The notes below the pieces were generated by a model that saw only the letters and a list, made by a program, of their open reading frames with translations, had not been told where the DNA came from and ran no database searches. A DNA stretch of 54,954 nucleotides, from NCBI RefSeq assembly GCF_001553035.1, contig NZ_KQ959992.1, forward strand, positions 16,103-71,056, read 5' to 3'. This document shows, in pieces, positions 8,211-17,126 of this stretch. The number at the start of each line of letters is the position of its first letter. Position 1 is the first letter of the stretch. Origin of the DNA: Gemella haemolysans (lineage in GTDB: Bacteria > Bacillota > Bacilli > Staphylococcales > Gemellaceae). Made by a program: the position numbers and the translations under genes.

Positions 8211-9095
8211 ATGTACAAAAAAATATACATTGATAAAAATATGGAGCAATTAATAACAGAAGATTTTAAAAAAATATTGATTGATAGCAGTATTCCATTT
8301 GATTTTATAGATGAGTTAAATATTGTTGATAGGAATACGTTATATTTAACTAATGACAAGAAAAGACTTAGCCAAAATTTAATAAATGTGTTTTTATTAA
8401 CAAATGACTATGATTTTTTAGATGTGAAAAATACAATTTTTATTAAAAATATAGAGGATGTTATAAATGTTATAAAAGATGATGTTTGGAAACAATGGGC
8501 ACAAGAACTACAGTTTTTAGCACAATGTAGCCTAGCATATAGTAAGGATAAATTTGATAGAGAGCGCTCTGAGAGAATTAGAGAGATTGCTTGTGAGATG
8601 CTATCTTTTAAATATGATTTACCTCTAGAAAAGATTAAGATGGATTTTGCAGGAGAGATTGGTTATCAAACGCCTAAGGTGGAAACAAGGGCAGCAGTTA
8701 TTAAAGATAATAAAATATTATTGGTAAAAGAACAATTTGATGGGAAATGGGCATTACCAGGTGGTTATCAAGATGTTAATATGAGTATTAGAGAAAATGT
8801 AATTAAAGAATCGAGTGAAGAGGCAGGTGCCGTAGTAAATCCGATAAAGGTAGTTGCGGTACTGGATTATAATAGGCATCATCATGTGAACTTTCCATTA
8901 GGGATGGTTAAAATATTTGTTTTATGTGAATATATTAATCATAGTTTCAATGAAAATACAGAAACTCTAGGTGCAGAATTTTATTCACTTGATGATTTAC
9001 CAGAATTATCATTAACTAGAACTACGAAAAAACAATTAGAGATGTGTTTTGAATGTTATAAAGATCCAGAAAATTGGGATACAATTTTTGATTAG
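8211..9095 (+). CDS. Three-part Nudix hydrolase with Nudix_N domain and extra N-terminal region
   Basis: Residues 90-148 match the helical Nudix_N module (WKQWAQELQFLAQ, SKDKFDRERSERIREIA) found ahead of Nudix domains that cleave nucleoside-diphosphate-linked substrates. The Nudix domain follows at 155-285. Its box is GGYQDVNM...KESSEEAG: the first box glutamate is Met191 and the usual Arg is Lys199, while the EE pair is kept. Residues 1-88 form an additional domain I do not recognise. ATG 8211 is chosen over 8205 because AAGGAG is 7 nt away instead of 1. It is probably co-transcribed with the next gene. The substrate is unknown. Confidence 0.75.
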   Translation: MYKKIYIDKNMEQLITEDFKKILIDSSIPFDFIDELNIVDRNTLYLTNDKKRLSQNLINVFLLTNDYDFLDVKNTIFIKNIEDVINVIKDDVWKQWAQELQFLAQCSLAYSKDKFDRERSERIREIACEMLSFKYDLPLEKIKMDFAGEIGYQTPKVETRAAVIKDNKILLVKEQFDGKWALPGGYQDVNMSIRENVIKESSEEAGAVVNPIKVVAVLDYNRHHHVNFPLGMVKIFVLCEYINHSFNENTETLGAEFYSLDDLPELSLTRTTKKQLEMCFECYKDPENWDTIFD

Positions 9096-9122
9096 ATTAT
9101 GTGAGGAGTTGATTTATAAAGT

Positions 9123-9827
9123 ATGAATTTACGCGAGACTTTAATTAATAAAAATCTCCCTGTTCATGAGCAACTTATTTTCTGCTTATTATTAACTATG
9201 GTTGGTGGATTTTTCGATGCATATACCTTTGTTAATTGTAATGGTATATTTGCAAATGCTCAGACAGGGAACTTAATCTTTGTTGGTATAGATTTAATTG
9301 AGGGCAATTTTCGAGAGGTTTTACATTACTCAATACCAATTTTATCGTTTGTTGTAGGAGTATTAGTTAGTAAGTGTATCGAAACAAAGTATAAAGAGTT
9401 ATCTATATTTAAACATATTTACATTTTATTACTTATTCAAATTTTTGTTTTATTTGTGATTCTGTTTAAGTATAAATATTTTGGTTTAGATATAAGACCG
9501 ATTGTAATTTCTTTTATTTGTGCTATTCAGTTTGATGGTTTTAGAAAAGTAAATAATTTAGTTTTTGCTAGTGTATTTTGTACTGGGAACTTGCGTTCTA
9601 TGAGCGAGCATTTATATAAGTTTTTTGTATTGAAAAAGAAAGAGAGTAAAATCCCATTATTAATATACTTTACTGTTATTTCGGTGTTTCTAACAGGCGT
9701 AATTTTAGGGGCAGCAATGTCAAAATATTACCTAAATAAAGCAATTTTGTTACCTTTAGTTATTATATGTATTAATCTATTTTTTGTTACAATTATTTAC
9801 CACAAGTTTGGAAGAAAAAGAATATAA
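9123..9827 (+). CDS. YoaK family (DUF1275) integral membrane protein
   Basis: A 234-aa polytopic membrane protein with about six hydrophobic helices. The conserved block MVGGFFDAYTF...NAQTGN near residues 20-45 is the signature of the YoaK/DUF1275 family, of unknown function. A second family-like block, NNLVFASVFCTGNLR, sits near residues 145-160. The nearest Shine-Dalgarno (GGAG at 9100-9103) is unusually far from the ATG, so translation may be weak or coupled to the preceding Nudix gene. A terminator follows. Confidence 0.75.
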   Translation: MNLRETLINKNLPVHEQLIFCLLLTMVGGFFDAYTFVNCNGIFANAQTGNLIFVGIDLIEGNFREVLHYSIPILSFVVGVLVSKCIETKYKELSIFKHIYILLLIQIFVLFVILFKYKYFGLDIRPIVISFICAIQFDGFRKVNNLVFASVFCTGNLRSMSEHLYKFFVLKKKESKIPLLIYFTVISVFLTGVILGAAMSKYYLNKAILLPLVIICINLFFVTIIYHKFGRKRI

Positions 9828-9834
9828 AATAATA

Positions 9835-9896
9835 AAATTTCAAGGCGATTTTAGATATCATTTTTTATCATTCAAAAGCGTCTTGAAATTTTTTAT
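9835..9896 (+). terminator. Terminator after the YoaK-family gene
   Basis: AAATTTCAAGgCGaTTTT pairs with AAAAGCGtCTTGAAATTT and is followed by TTTTTAT. Confidence 0.8.
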
Positions 9897-9914
9897 ATTT
9901 AGCTAAAAATTGTT

Positions 9915-9952
9915 GTAAATGCATTTACATAAAGTTTTATAGATGTTATAAT
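9915..9952 (+). promoter_or_regulatory. xerD-like/scpAB promoter with overlapping palindrome
   Basis: TTTACA (9924-9929), a 17-nt spacer and extended -10 TGT TATAAT (9947-9952). The perfect 14-bp palindrome GTAAATGCATTTAC (9915-9928) covers the -35 box, a position suited to a repressor. No binding protein can be named. Confidence 0.65.
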
Positions 9953-10002
9953 CAATATAGAAATAAAAATTAGGGTAATTTTAATACTAAGGGGGTAATT
10001 TT

Positions 10003-10902
10003 ATGAGCGAGACAGTATTAAAAAATTTCAATGAATATTTACTAAATAGGAAAGAGTTTTCTACAAACACTATTAACTCTTATGATAGGGACTTAAAGAA
10101 AATCTTTTTATATTTAGAGGAGAAGGGGTATTCAACACAAGATTATTCTTGGTTAAATGAAGAATTTATTTCTAGATATATTGATTATTTAAGAGAGAAA
10201 GAATATTCTTCTGCAACTCTTTCAAGAACTATCTCTACTGTCCATATTTTTGTAGAGTATTTATGGTTTGAAAAAATTATTCCAAATAGAGTAAATATAG
10301 AGGTACACATTGATAAAGATGAACATGCTGATTTAGTGATCTTTACAAGACAAGAAATTTCTAAAATCTTAGATATAGAAACAAAGAATCTGATGAACTA
10401 TCGAGATAAAGCAATATTTGAATTATCTTATTCAATTGGAATAAAACCAACAGAATGTATTAATATAGAACTTGGAGATGTTAATACAAATATAGGATAT
10501 ATAAAATATAAGAAAAAAGATGGATATAGAACAGTTCCTTTAAACAGAGAATGTGTAGAAGCTCTTGAAAACTATATTGTAGAGTTGAAGAAAGAATATC
10601 CAGAAATCAAAGATAACAGTAAGTTATTCTTGAATCATGATGGTGAAAGTATTAGTCGTCAAGGGTTCTGGAAAATTTTCAAAAAACGTCAGCAAGATTT
10701 AGGTTTGACAAAAGAATTAAATACTATGAATTTTAGAAATTCTCTAGCTATCCACTTACTTGAAGATAAGGTGCCAGCTGAAGAGGTACAAGAATTATTA
10801 GGATTGAAAAATATTCATAGTCTAAAATTATATTTCTCTAGTCTTGAGGGGAATAAATCGAAAAGAATGATGATGAATCATCCAAGAAAAACGATTAATT
10901 AA
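10003..10902 (+). CDS. XerD-like tyrosine recombinase homologue, catalytically degenerate
   Basis: A 299-aa two-domain protein with the Xer/integrase architecture: a SAM-like N-terminal domain (about 1-95) and a catalytic-fold C-terminal domain. Aligned by motif to E. coli XerD, Arg148 is Lys148 (GIKPTE), the first catalytic His is Met242 (TMNFRN), and the LLGH His/Trp is Leu268. Lys171, Arg245 and the nucleophile Tyr277 remain. Streptococci carry a comparable inactive 'XerD-like' protein at the same place, before scpA. It starts the scpAB-rluB run 12 bases ahead of scpA, so a structural or regulatory role with SMC is more likely than recombination. Confidence 0.8.
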   Translation: MSETVLKNFNEYLLNRKEFSTNTINSYDRDLKKIFLYLEEKGYSTQDYSWLNEEFISRYIDYLREKEYSSATLSRTISTVHIFVEYLWFEKIIPNRVNIEVHIDKDEHADLVIFTRQEISKILDIETKNLMNYRDKAIFELSYSIGIKPTECINIELGDVNTNIGYIKYKKKDGYRTVPLNRECVEALENYIVELKKEYPEIKDNSKLFLNHDGESISRQGFWKIFKKRQQDLGLTKELNTMNFRNSLAIHLLEDKVPAEEVQELLGLKNIHSLKLYFSSLEGNKSKRMMMNHPRKTIN

Positions 10903-10914
10903 AGGAAAAAATAA

Positions 10915-11616
10915 ATGTATAATGTTAACTTAGAGGTTTTTCAAGGTCCACTTGATTTACTTTTGCATTTAATTGAAAAGATGGAGATTGATATTTATAA
11001 TATTCCAATAGCTCAACTAACAGAAAGTTATTTGGAGTATATTAATAATAGTGATGAATTTTCATTGGAAAATGCAGAAGAATATATTGTAATGGCTGCA
11101 ACATTACTACATATAAAAAGTAAAAATTTACTTCCTAAGTTTGAAGATGAAACTATAGAAGATGAAGAAGATTTGGTTCAACAACTTTTGGATTATAAAA
11201 ATTATAAAGAACTTAGTGAAAAACTGGACAATCTTCAAAAAATTCGAGCTCAATTTTTAGATAAAGAAAGCGAAAGTATTGAAGTAGAAGCTAGAGTTGA
11301 GGATCTTAGAATACCATCTTCAAAATTACTTAGAGCGATGGAAAATATTCTTAGATCTTTAGAAGATATAGAAGATGAGGTTTCATTAATTAGCTATAGG
11401 AGAGAAGTTTCATTTGAACAAGTAAAAGAAGAACTGAAAGATAAGTTTAAAAATAAGGGAAATATATCATTTTTCGAATTGATTAAATCATATTCACAAA
11501 AAAATGAGGTTGTTCTAGTATTTATGGGAATATTGGCAATGATAAAAGATCAAGAATTGCTATGTGTTGACAAAGATAGTGGAATCATTCTAGAATATAA
11601 ATCAAAGGAAAATTAA
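10915..11616 (+). CDS. scpA: Segregation and condensation protein A (kleisin)
   Basis: The kleisin subunit that bridges the SMC heads of bacterial condensin and binds ScpB. The N-terminal block EVFQGPLDLLLHLIEK is the family hallmark, followed by an acidic middle (EDETIEDEED) and a C-terminal winged helix. The 233-aa length is normal. The start follows AAAGGAAAA, and its stop is one base before the scpB ATG. Smc itself is not in this window. Confidence 0.95.
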   Translation: MYNVNLEVFQGPLDLLLHLIEKMEIDIYNIPIAQLTESYLEYINNSDEFSLENAEEYIVMAATLLHIKSKNLLPKFEDETIEDEEDLVQQLLDYKNYKELSEKLDNLQKIRAQFLDKESESIEVEARVEDLRIPSSKLLRAMENILRSLEDIEDEVSLISYRREVSFEQVKEELKDKFKNKGNISFFELIKSYSQKNEVVLVFMGILAMIKDQELLCVDKDSGIILEYKSKEN

Positions 11617-11617
11617 T

Positions 11618-12166
11618 ATGTTATTAGATGAAATAAAGAAAATAATAGAGGCTTTACTTTTTATGAAAGGTGAAGAAGGCCTTAATATAGAGTATTTTTC
11701 AACTTTTATGGAGGTTGAGCCACATGAAGCTGAAAATATGTTAAATGTATTTTGTGAAGAGTACAATAAGTTTAATAATTCTTTAATTATTAAAAAATTT
11801 GGAACTACATACAAAATGTTAATAAGAGATGAAATGGCTGAAATAATCAAAAAAGCTGTAATATCTAAAAACCTTGTTAAGTTATCTAAGGCTTCTTTGG
11901 AAACTTTAGCGATTATCGCGTATAATCAACCGATAACAAAAATTCAAATCGATAAAATAAGGGGTGTAAGTAGTGATTCTATATTACACTCTCTTGTTAG
12001 TAAAGAGCTTATAGTTTCGAATAAAACTCTAGATACTATTGGTAAACCGAAGTTATATGAAACAACAGATCTATTTTTAGATGTTTTTGGATTAGAGAGT
12101 TTAGAACAATTGCCTAAATCGGAAATTGTTACTAATGAACAGATAAATAAATTTTTACAAAATTAG
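11618..12166 (+). CDS. scpB: Segregation and condensation protein B
   Basis: The winged-helix dimer that associates with ScpA in the SMC condensin complex. The segment SKASLETLAIIAYNQPITKIQIDKIRG, shown here only by its centre (LETLAIIAYNQPIT), is diagnostic of the family, in a 182-aa chain. It is tightly coupled to scpA and 9 bases ahead of rluB, the standard Firmicutes order. Confidence 0.95.
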   Translation: MLLDEIKKIIEALLFMKGEEGLNIEYFSTFMEVEPHEAENMLNVFCEEYNKFNNSLIIKKFGTTYKMLIRDEMAEIIKKAVISKNLVKLSKASLETLAIIAYNQPITKIQIDKIRGVSSDSILHSLVSKELIVSNKTLDTIGKPKLYETTDLFLDVFGLESLEQLPKSEIVTNEQINKFLQN

Positions 12167-12175
12167 GAGGACAAC

Positions 12176-12907
12176 ATGGCAGAAAGATTGCAAAAATTAA
12201 TAGCAGCATCTGGGTACACATCAAGAAGAAAGGCTGAGCAACTTATTCTTGATGGAAAAGTAAGTGTAAATGGTGAAGTAGTAAAAGAGCTAGGAGTCAA
12301 AGCGGAACCTAGTGATATTATTATTGTAGAAGGTGTGCGTTTATTAAAGGAAAATAAAAGATATTATTTATTCTACAAACCTGAAAAAGTAATTACTTCA
12401 ATGTCTGATGAAAAAGACAGAACATGTGTAAAAGACTTTTTTGAGAGTGTTAATGAACGTGTAGTGCCAGTAGGTAGATTAGACTATGATACATCTGGGG
12501 CACTTATTATGTCAAATGACGGTGAGTTTATTAATTTAATAACACACCCTAAGCATAAGATTAAGAAGACATATGTTGCAAAAATTAATGGGAAATTAGA
12601 AGAGCATCACCTAAGAATACTTCGTAACGGTGTTAGAATTGATAATTATAAAACTGCTAAAGCTGAAGTTAATGTTGTCAAGAATAAAAACAAGAGTGGT
12701 AATACTTTAGTTAGATTAACAATACATGAAGGGAAAAACCGCCAAGTAAGAAGAATGTTTGAAGCATTAGGTTATGAAGTGATTAAATTAAAACGTGAAT
12801 CTATTGAAGATTTAACGTTAGAAGGATTAAAAAAAGGTGAATATAGGCCTCTTACTATTCATGAAGTAAAACGACTTATTAATAAGGCTAAGAATGGTGA
12901 GAAGTAA
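12176..12907 (+). CDS. rluB: 23S rRNA pseudouridine synthase RluB
   Basis: Makes pseudouridine at 23S rRNA position 2605 (E. coli numbering). The S4 RNA-binding domain is at residues 2-60 (RLQKLIAASGYTSRRKAE), then the RsuA-type catalytic domain with the aspartate in GRLDYDTSG and the motif HEGKNRQVRRM. AGGAGG is well placed before the ATG. scpA-scpB-rluB is a conserved trio. Confidence 0.94.
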   Translation: MAERLQKLIAASGYTSRRKAEQLILDGKVSVNGEVVKELGVKAEPSDIIIVEGVRLLKENKRYYLFYKPEKVITSMSDEKDRTCVKDFFESVNERVVPVGRLDYDTSGALIMSNDGEFINLITHPKHKIKKTYVAKINGKLEEHHLRILRNGVRIDNYKTAKAEVNVVKNKNKSGNTLVRLTIHEGKNRQVRRMFEALGYEVIKLKRESIEDLTLEGLKKGEYRPLTIHEVKRLINKAKNGEK

Positions 12908-12932
12908 ATAAGAAATTAGGAAGTGATGAATA

Positions 12933-13649
12933 GTGGCAGAGAGAATATTAATAATAGATGATGAAGAAAGAATAAGAAAATTATTAATAATGTATCTTGA
13001 AAAAGAAGGATATATTGTCGATGAAGCTAGTAATGGTCATGATGGTTTAGAAAGATTAAAATTTATGGACTATTCTTGCGTGCTTCTAGATGTTCAATTA
13101 CCAATGTTAAATGGAAAATCTATTTTATCAGAATTTAGAAAAACTAAGGCTACACCTGTAATAATTATGTCAGGGCAGGCAGATGAACAGAGTAGAGTAG
13201 AAGGATTCGAGTTAGGGGCAGATGATTATGTAATTAAGCCTTTTAGCCCAAGAGAATTGATGTTAAGAATTAAAGCTATTCTACAACGTACTAAGAGAAG
13301 TGTATTTTATACTCCAGAACTTTATGCAAAAGATGTTCTTGTATTTCCTGGTTTAATCATTGATGTGAATTCTCATAAGGTTATAGTTGATGATAGTGAA
13401 GTGTTATTAACACCGAAAGAGTTTGACCTTTTACTATTTTTAGCTAAATCGCCAGATAAGGCGTTTAAACGTAATGAAATACTGCGTGCTGTTTGGGATT
13501 ATGATTTTTATTCTGATCTTAGAACAGTAGATACACATATTAAACGTGTTAGAAAAAAATTCGATAAAATTTCCCCAAAAGTTTCTCAGATGATTGTCAC
13601 GGTTTGGGGAATTGGTTATAAATTTGATACATCACAAAATAGTCTATAA
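12933..13649 (+). CDS. srrA: SrrA/ResD-type OmpR-family response regulator, no kinase beside it
   Basis: A receiver domain (residues 4-118) with the acidic pair Asp9/Asp10, phospho-acceptor Asp53, switch Ser80 and Lys102, followed by an OmpR-type winged helix (TPKEFDLL, LRTVDTHIKR). The wording of both domains is very close to staphylococcal SrrA, the respiration and NO/oxygen-responsive regulator. In Staphylococcus and Bacillus the kinase srrB/resE follows; here murT starts 12 bases later, so the regulator is an orphan at this locus. The start is GTG with AGGAAG 9 nt upstream. The symbol is assigned by similarity and position. Confidence 0.85.
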   Translation: MAERILIIDDEERIRKLLIMYLEKEGYIVDEASNGHDGLERLKFMDYSCVLLDVQLPMLNGKSILSEFRKTKATPVIIMSGQADEQSRVEGFELGADDYVIKPFSPRELMLRIKAILQRTKRSVFYTPELYAKDVLVFPGLIIDVNSHKVIVDDSEVLLTPKEFDLLLFLAKSPDKAFKRNEILRAVWDYDFYSDLRTVDTHIKRVRKKFDKISPKVSQMIVTVWGIGYKFDTSQNSL

Positions 13650-13660
13650 AAGGAGAATAT

Positions 13661-14962
13661 ATGCTAGCATTTTATAGAAATTTAGCAAAGTTAACTAGAA
13701 CTGCAAGTAAATTAGCAGGAAAAAAGGGAACAGATTTACCGGGTAAGGTATTAAGAAAAGTAAATGATAATGTCCTTACTAAATTAGCTAGTGATTTCGA
13801 TGAAATTGTTTTTGTAACGGGGACTAATGGAAAAACGACAACATCAAATCTTATAGGTCATACTTTAAGATCTGCTGGTGAAAACTTTATTAATAATTTT
13901 GAAGGAGCGAATATGTTAGATGGTATTATCTCAACGTTTGCTATTCAAGGGAGAAATAACACTAGATTAGCCATTATCGAAATTGATGAGGGTTCTATTA
14001 AACGTGTTATGAAATATATTACACCAACAAAATTTGTTATCAATAATTTCTTTAGAGATCAGATTGATAGATTCGGAGAAATAGATACACTTATTGCAAC
14101 GATTGGAGAACAACTCGAAGGTAAAAAAATCCAGTTAATCCTAAATAGTGATGATCCTTTTGTTACAAGACTTTCTAAGTATGGTGAAGATAATATTTAT
14201 TTTGGAATTGCGAAGGATGCATATCAATTTTCCGATTTTGGAATTTCTGAATCCAAATTCTGTCCAAATTGTGGAATGGAGTTGATTTATGATCATGTTC
14301 ATTATAGTCAGCTTGGTTTCTATCATTGCTCTAAATGTAATTTCGAACATCAAAATGTAAAATATGAAGTAACAAAAGCAACAGTTGAACCATTCATAAA
14401 TATGTCTATTAATAATGGACATGCAATAGAGACGAAACTAGCTGGAGATTATAACATTTATAATTTACTAGCTGCGTATTCTCTATTAAAAGAGTTAGGC
14501 TTATCTGAAGATAAAATCGCAAAAGGGCTAGGAACATATACTCCTACTAATGGTCGTATGCAAAGTATAAGTTTTGCTAACGGGTCGACAGTGTTATTAA
14601 ATCTTGCAAAAAATCCAGCTGGACTAAATGCATCATTAGCTATTGCTAATTCGATTAAGGAAGAAATAAATTACTTATTAGTACTTAATGATAATGGTGC
14701 TGATGGAATTGATATATCATGGATATGGGATACAGATTTTGATATATTATTAGGTCAAAATATTAAAAATATTGTATGTTCAGGAAAAAGAGCAAAAGAG
14801 TTAGCCTTAAGATTAAAATATTGTGGAATTAACGCTAATGTTGTAGTGAATGAGGCTATACCAGAAGCTGTAGCTAAACTGAAAAGTTATAATGAAAAGT
14901 ATGCAATTGCTATTCCGAACTACACAGCCTTAGTAGAAACTCAAAGAGAATTGGAGAAATAA
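13661..14962 (+). CDS. murT: Lipid II isoglutaminyl synthase, MurT subunit
   Basis: The Mur-ligase-like subunit that with GatD amidates D-glutamate of lipid II to D-isoglutamine. It has the ATP P-loop GTNGKTT near residue 54, a zinc ribbon inserted in the middle domain (CPNCG near 202-206 and CSKC near 224-227), and the C-terminal DUF1727 region. 433 aa matches staphylococcal MurT. gatD follows 4 bases later. It lies in the same direction as the response regulator, which may share its transcript. Confidence 0.94.
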   Translation: MLAFYRNLAKLTRTASKLAGKKGTDLPGKVLRKVNDNVLTKLASDFDEIVFVTGTNGKTTTSNLIGHTLRSAGENFINNFEGANMLDGIISTFAIQGRNNTRLAIIEIDEGSIKRVMKYITPTKFVINNFFRDQIDRFGEIDTLIATIGEQLEGKKIQLILNSDDPFVTRLSKYGEDNIYFGIAKDAYQFSDFGISESKFCPNCGMELIYDHVHYSQLGFYHCSKCNFEHQNVKYEVTKATVEPFINMSINNGHAIETKLAGDYNIYNLLAAYSLLKELGLSEDKIAKGLGTYTPTNGRMQSISFANGSTVLLNLAKNPAGLNASLAIANSIKEEINYLLVLNDNGADGIDISWIWDTDFDILLGQNIKNIVCSGKRAKELALRLKYCGINANVVVNEAIPEAVAKLKSYNEKYAIAIPNYTALVETQRELEK

Positions 14963-14966
14963 TTCT

Positions 14967-15695
14967 ATGGATTTAAAATTATATCATTTTATGCCAGATA
15001 AATTAAATTTATATGGAGATATAGGTAATGTTATCGCATTAAAGAAACGTTGTGAATGGCGTGGAATTAATCTTGAAATTGAAAATATCACTTCAACAGA
15101 TGGAGTGAAATTAACAGATTGCGATATGTTCTTTATTGGAGGAGGATCTGATAGAGAGCAGTGTATAGCGACAGAGCAATTTAGTAAGATTAAGAATGAA
15201 TTTAAATCTGCTATTGAAGATGGAATTCCAGCTCTTACTATTTGTGGTGGTTATCAATTTCTTGGTGAGTATTATAAAACTGTAGATGGTGATAAACTTC
15301 CAGGATTAAATATACTAGATTTTTACACAGAGTCAAAAAAAGACGCACCGCGTCTTATAGGTAATATACTAGTTGAATCTGAAAAATTTGGTAATATTGT
15401 AGGATTTGAGAATCATGGTGGAAGAACATACCACAATTATGAAACTCTAGGTAATGTAGTGGTTGGATATGGAAATAATGATGAAGATAAAAAAGAAGGA
15501 ATTCTTTATAATAATCTTATTGGAACTTATCTTCATGGTCCAATTTTACCTAAGAACCCTAATGTAACAGATTATTTAATCAAAGCTGCATTAGATAATA
15601 AATATGGTACTTACGACTTTATTGAATTAAACAATGATATAGAGTTAAATGCCAATAAACACATGGTCGAATTATTAAAAAAATCTGTAAAATAA
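14967..15695 (+). CDS. gatD: Lipid II isoglutaminyl synthase, GatD glutaminase subunit
   Basis: A class I (CobB/CobQ-like) glutamine amidotransferase giving ammonia to MurT. The nucleophile is Cys93 in LTICGGYQ and the catalytic histidine is His190 in YLHGP; no synthetase domain is attached. 242 aa is the family length. It is the last gene of the run and is closed by a bidirectional terminator. Confidence 0.95.
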   Translation: MDLKLYHFMPDKLNLYGDIGNVIALKKRCEWRGINLEIENITSTDGVKLTDCDMFFIGGGSDREQCIATEQFSKIKNEFKSAIEDGIPALTICGGYQFLGEYYKTVDGDKLPGLNILDFYTESKKDAPRLIGNILVESEKFGNIVGFENHGGRTYHNYETLGNVVVGYGNNDEDKKEGILYNNLIGTYLHGPILPKNPNVTDYLIKAALDNKYGTYDFIELNNDIELNANKHMVELLKKSVK

Positions 15696-15740
15696 ATAAA
15701 ACTAGGTGAATTTATATTTGATTCACCTAGTTTTATTTTT
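15694..15740. terminator. Bidirectional terminator between gatD and the aminotransferase
   Basis: A perfect 17-bp stem, AATAAAACTAGGTGAAT / ATTCACCTAGTTTTATT, with T/A runs on both sides, between convergent genes. Confidence 0.9.
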
Positions 15741-16980
15741 AAAATTGTTGGATACATTCTTTGAACTTAGTTACTAATTCAGGAATTAATTCTATATCTA
15801 AGCATGAGAATGCTATTCTTATGTGCTCGTCATCCATAGAATATACCCCGTACTTGTATTCGTTTAGGAATTTTAGTCTGAATTCGTGAGCGTTAATTGT
15901 GTTTGGTAGTTTAATAGTGAAGAAATAGCCAGAGTTGAATGGTAAGATCGTGACTAGTGTATCTATTTTTTCTTTAGCGATAGCTGATTTAAGTTCGTTG
16001 TATCTATCTTGGATAATACTATCATTTTCTTCTTTTTCTTTAATTGCTTCTTTATTATCTAATAATCTTATTGCAATTTGTTGAGATAAGTTAGAAGGAG
16101 AAGATGTTGTACTTCTTAAGAATCCTTGAGTTTTTTCTAGAAGTTTTTGTCGTAAAGATGCATCTTTTGTGTAATATGTGATGAAACCTACTCGTAATCC
16201 CCAACTATAATATTCTTTAGTAATTCCATCTAATTTAACTATTAAGCAGTTTGGATTTTCTGCAAGTTTATATGTTGCACTAAGAGTAGGAGTTTTGTGA
16301 TTATCCTCGAAAAATAGTCCGAAGTATGCATCATCAGAAACGATGATAAGTTGTTTATTTGGGTGCTCTTTAGCAAAAATATTAATTACTTCAACTAATT
16401 GAGTTAATTCATCATCTGATGGTGTATAACCTGTTGGATTATTTGGGAAGTTTAATATTAAAGAAATTTTATCTTGTTTAATATCATAAAGTACATTTTT
16501 GAAATTATCAATGCTAAATTTATTATTTTCGTCAAATTGATTGTATTTATAGATGTTGTTACCTAACTTAATAGTATATATTTGAGCATAGTTTTGCCAA
16601 AATAGATTTGGTAAAAGTAGAGCATCTCCTGCTTCACTAAATAAGTTTGCCGCAATGTCAATACCTTGTGTAATACCTGTAGTTACCATTGGTAAAGATA
16701 AATATTCATCATTAATTTTTGGATTATCTTTTAAGATTTTTTGTTTCCATAATTCTCTCATTTTTGGTAATCCTGGTGTTGGAGAATATGGTAAATATTC
16801 TGAATTGTTAATTTCTGTTATTACTTTATTAATTGACGGTAATGCCATCGCTTTTTTATTTGCTGTTGCAATACCGATAGTAGCATTTATTGCCCCTGCA
16901 ACTGCTGCTGTTTCTTTCGATTGAATTAGTACGTCTTGAGGTAAAATAATATTTTCACCTAATTTTGAAAAAAATGACAT
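15739..16980 (-). CDS. Class I/II PLP-dependent aminotransferase
   Basis: A fold-type I aminotransferase of 413 aa. Recognisable parts are NNPTG (residues 180-184), the PLP-ring aspartate in SDDAYFG (216-217) with Tyr219, the PLP lysine Lys255 in DGITKEYYSWG, and the carboxylate-binding Arg263 in GLRVGF. The motif SPTPGLPKMREL near residue 66 is typical of aspartate/aromatic/alanine subfamilies. The spacing between the PLP lysine and GLR (KEYYSWGLR) is unlike the common KxxxxxGxR of AspB. Substrate cannot be read from sequence. AGGAGG precedes the ATG; an extended -10 (TGG TATAAT, 17010-17015 on the minus strand) lies upstream. Confidence 0.85.
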   Translation of the reverse strand: MSFFSKLGENIILPQDVLIQSKETAAVAGAINATIGIATANKKAMALPSINKVITEINNSEYLPYSPTPGLPKMRELWKQKILKDNPKINDEYLSLPMVTTGITQGIDIAANLFSEAGDALLLPNLFWQNYAQIYTIKLGNNIYKYNQFDENNKFSIDNFKNVLYDIKQDKISLILNFPNNPTGYTPSDDELTQLVEVINIFAKEHPNKQLIIVSDDAYFGLFFEDNHKTPTLSATYKLAENPNCLIVKLDGITKEYYSWGLRVGFITYYTKDASLRQKLLEKTQGFLRSTTSSPSNLSQQIAIRLLDNKEAIKEKEENDSIIQDRYNELKSAIAKEKIDTLVTILPFNSGYFFTIKLPNTINAHEFRLKFLNEYKYGVYSMDDEHIRIAFSCLDIELIPELVTKFKECIQQF

Positions 16981-17126
16981 AGTATTCCTCCTATTTCGTA
17001 TATAAATTAATTATACCACTAATAGATGATTACTAAAAGATTTTAATAAGAGTATTTTAATAATCGTAGCTAAAATTTGTTATTTGTGTTAGGATAGTAA
17101 TATCTGATTAAAGTAGGAGAATTTGA

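Noticed and set aside
10003-10902. XerD-like gene as the integrase of a mobile element
   Set aside because: It is co-directional and nearly contiguous with scpA-scpB-rluB, the same order as in streptococci; no attachment repeats or cargo genes are present and catalytic residues are lost.
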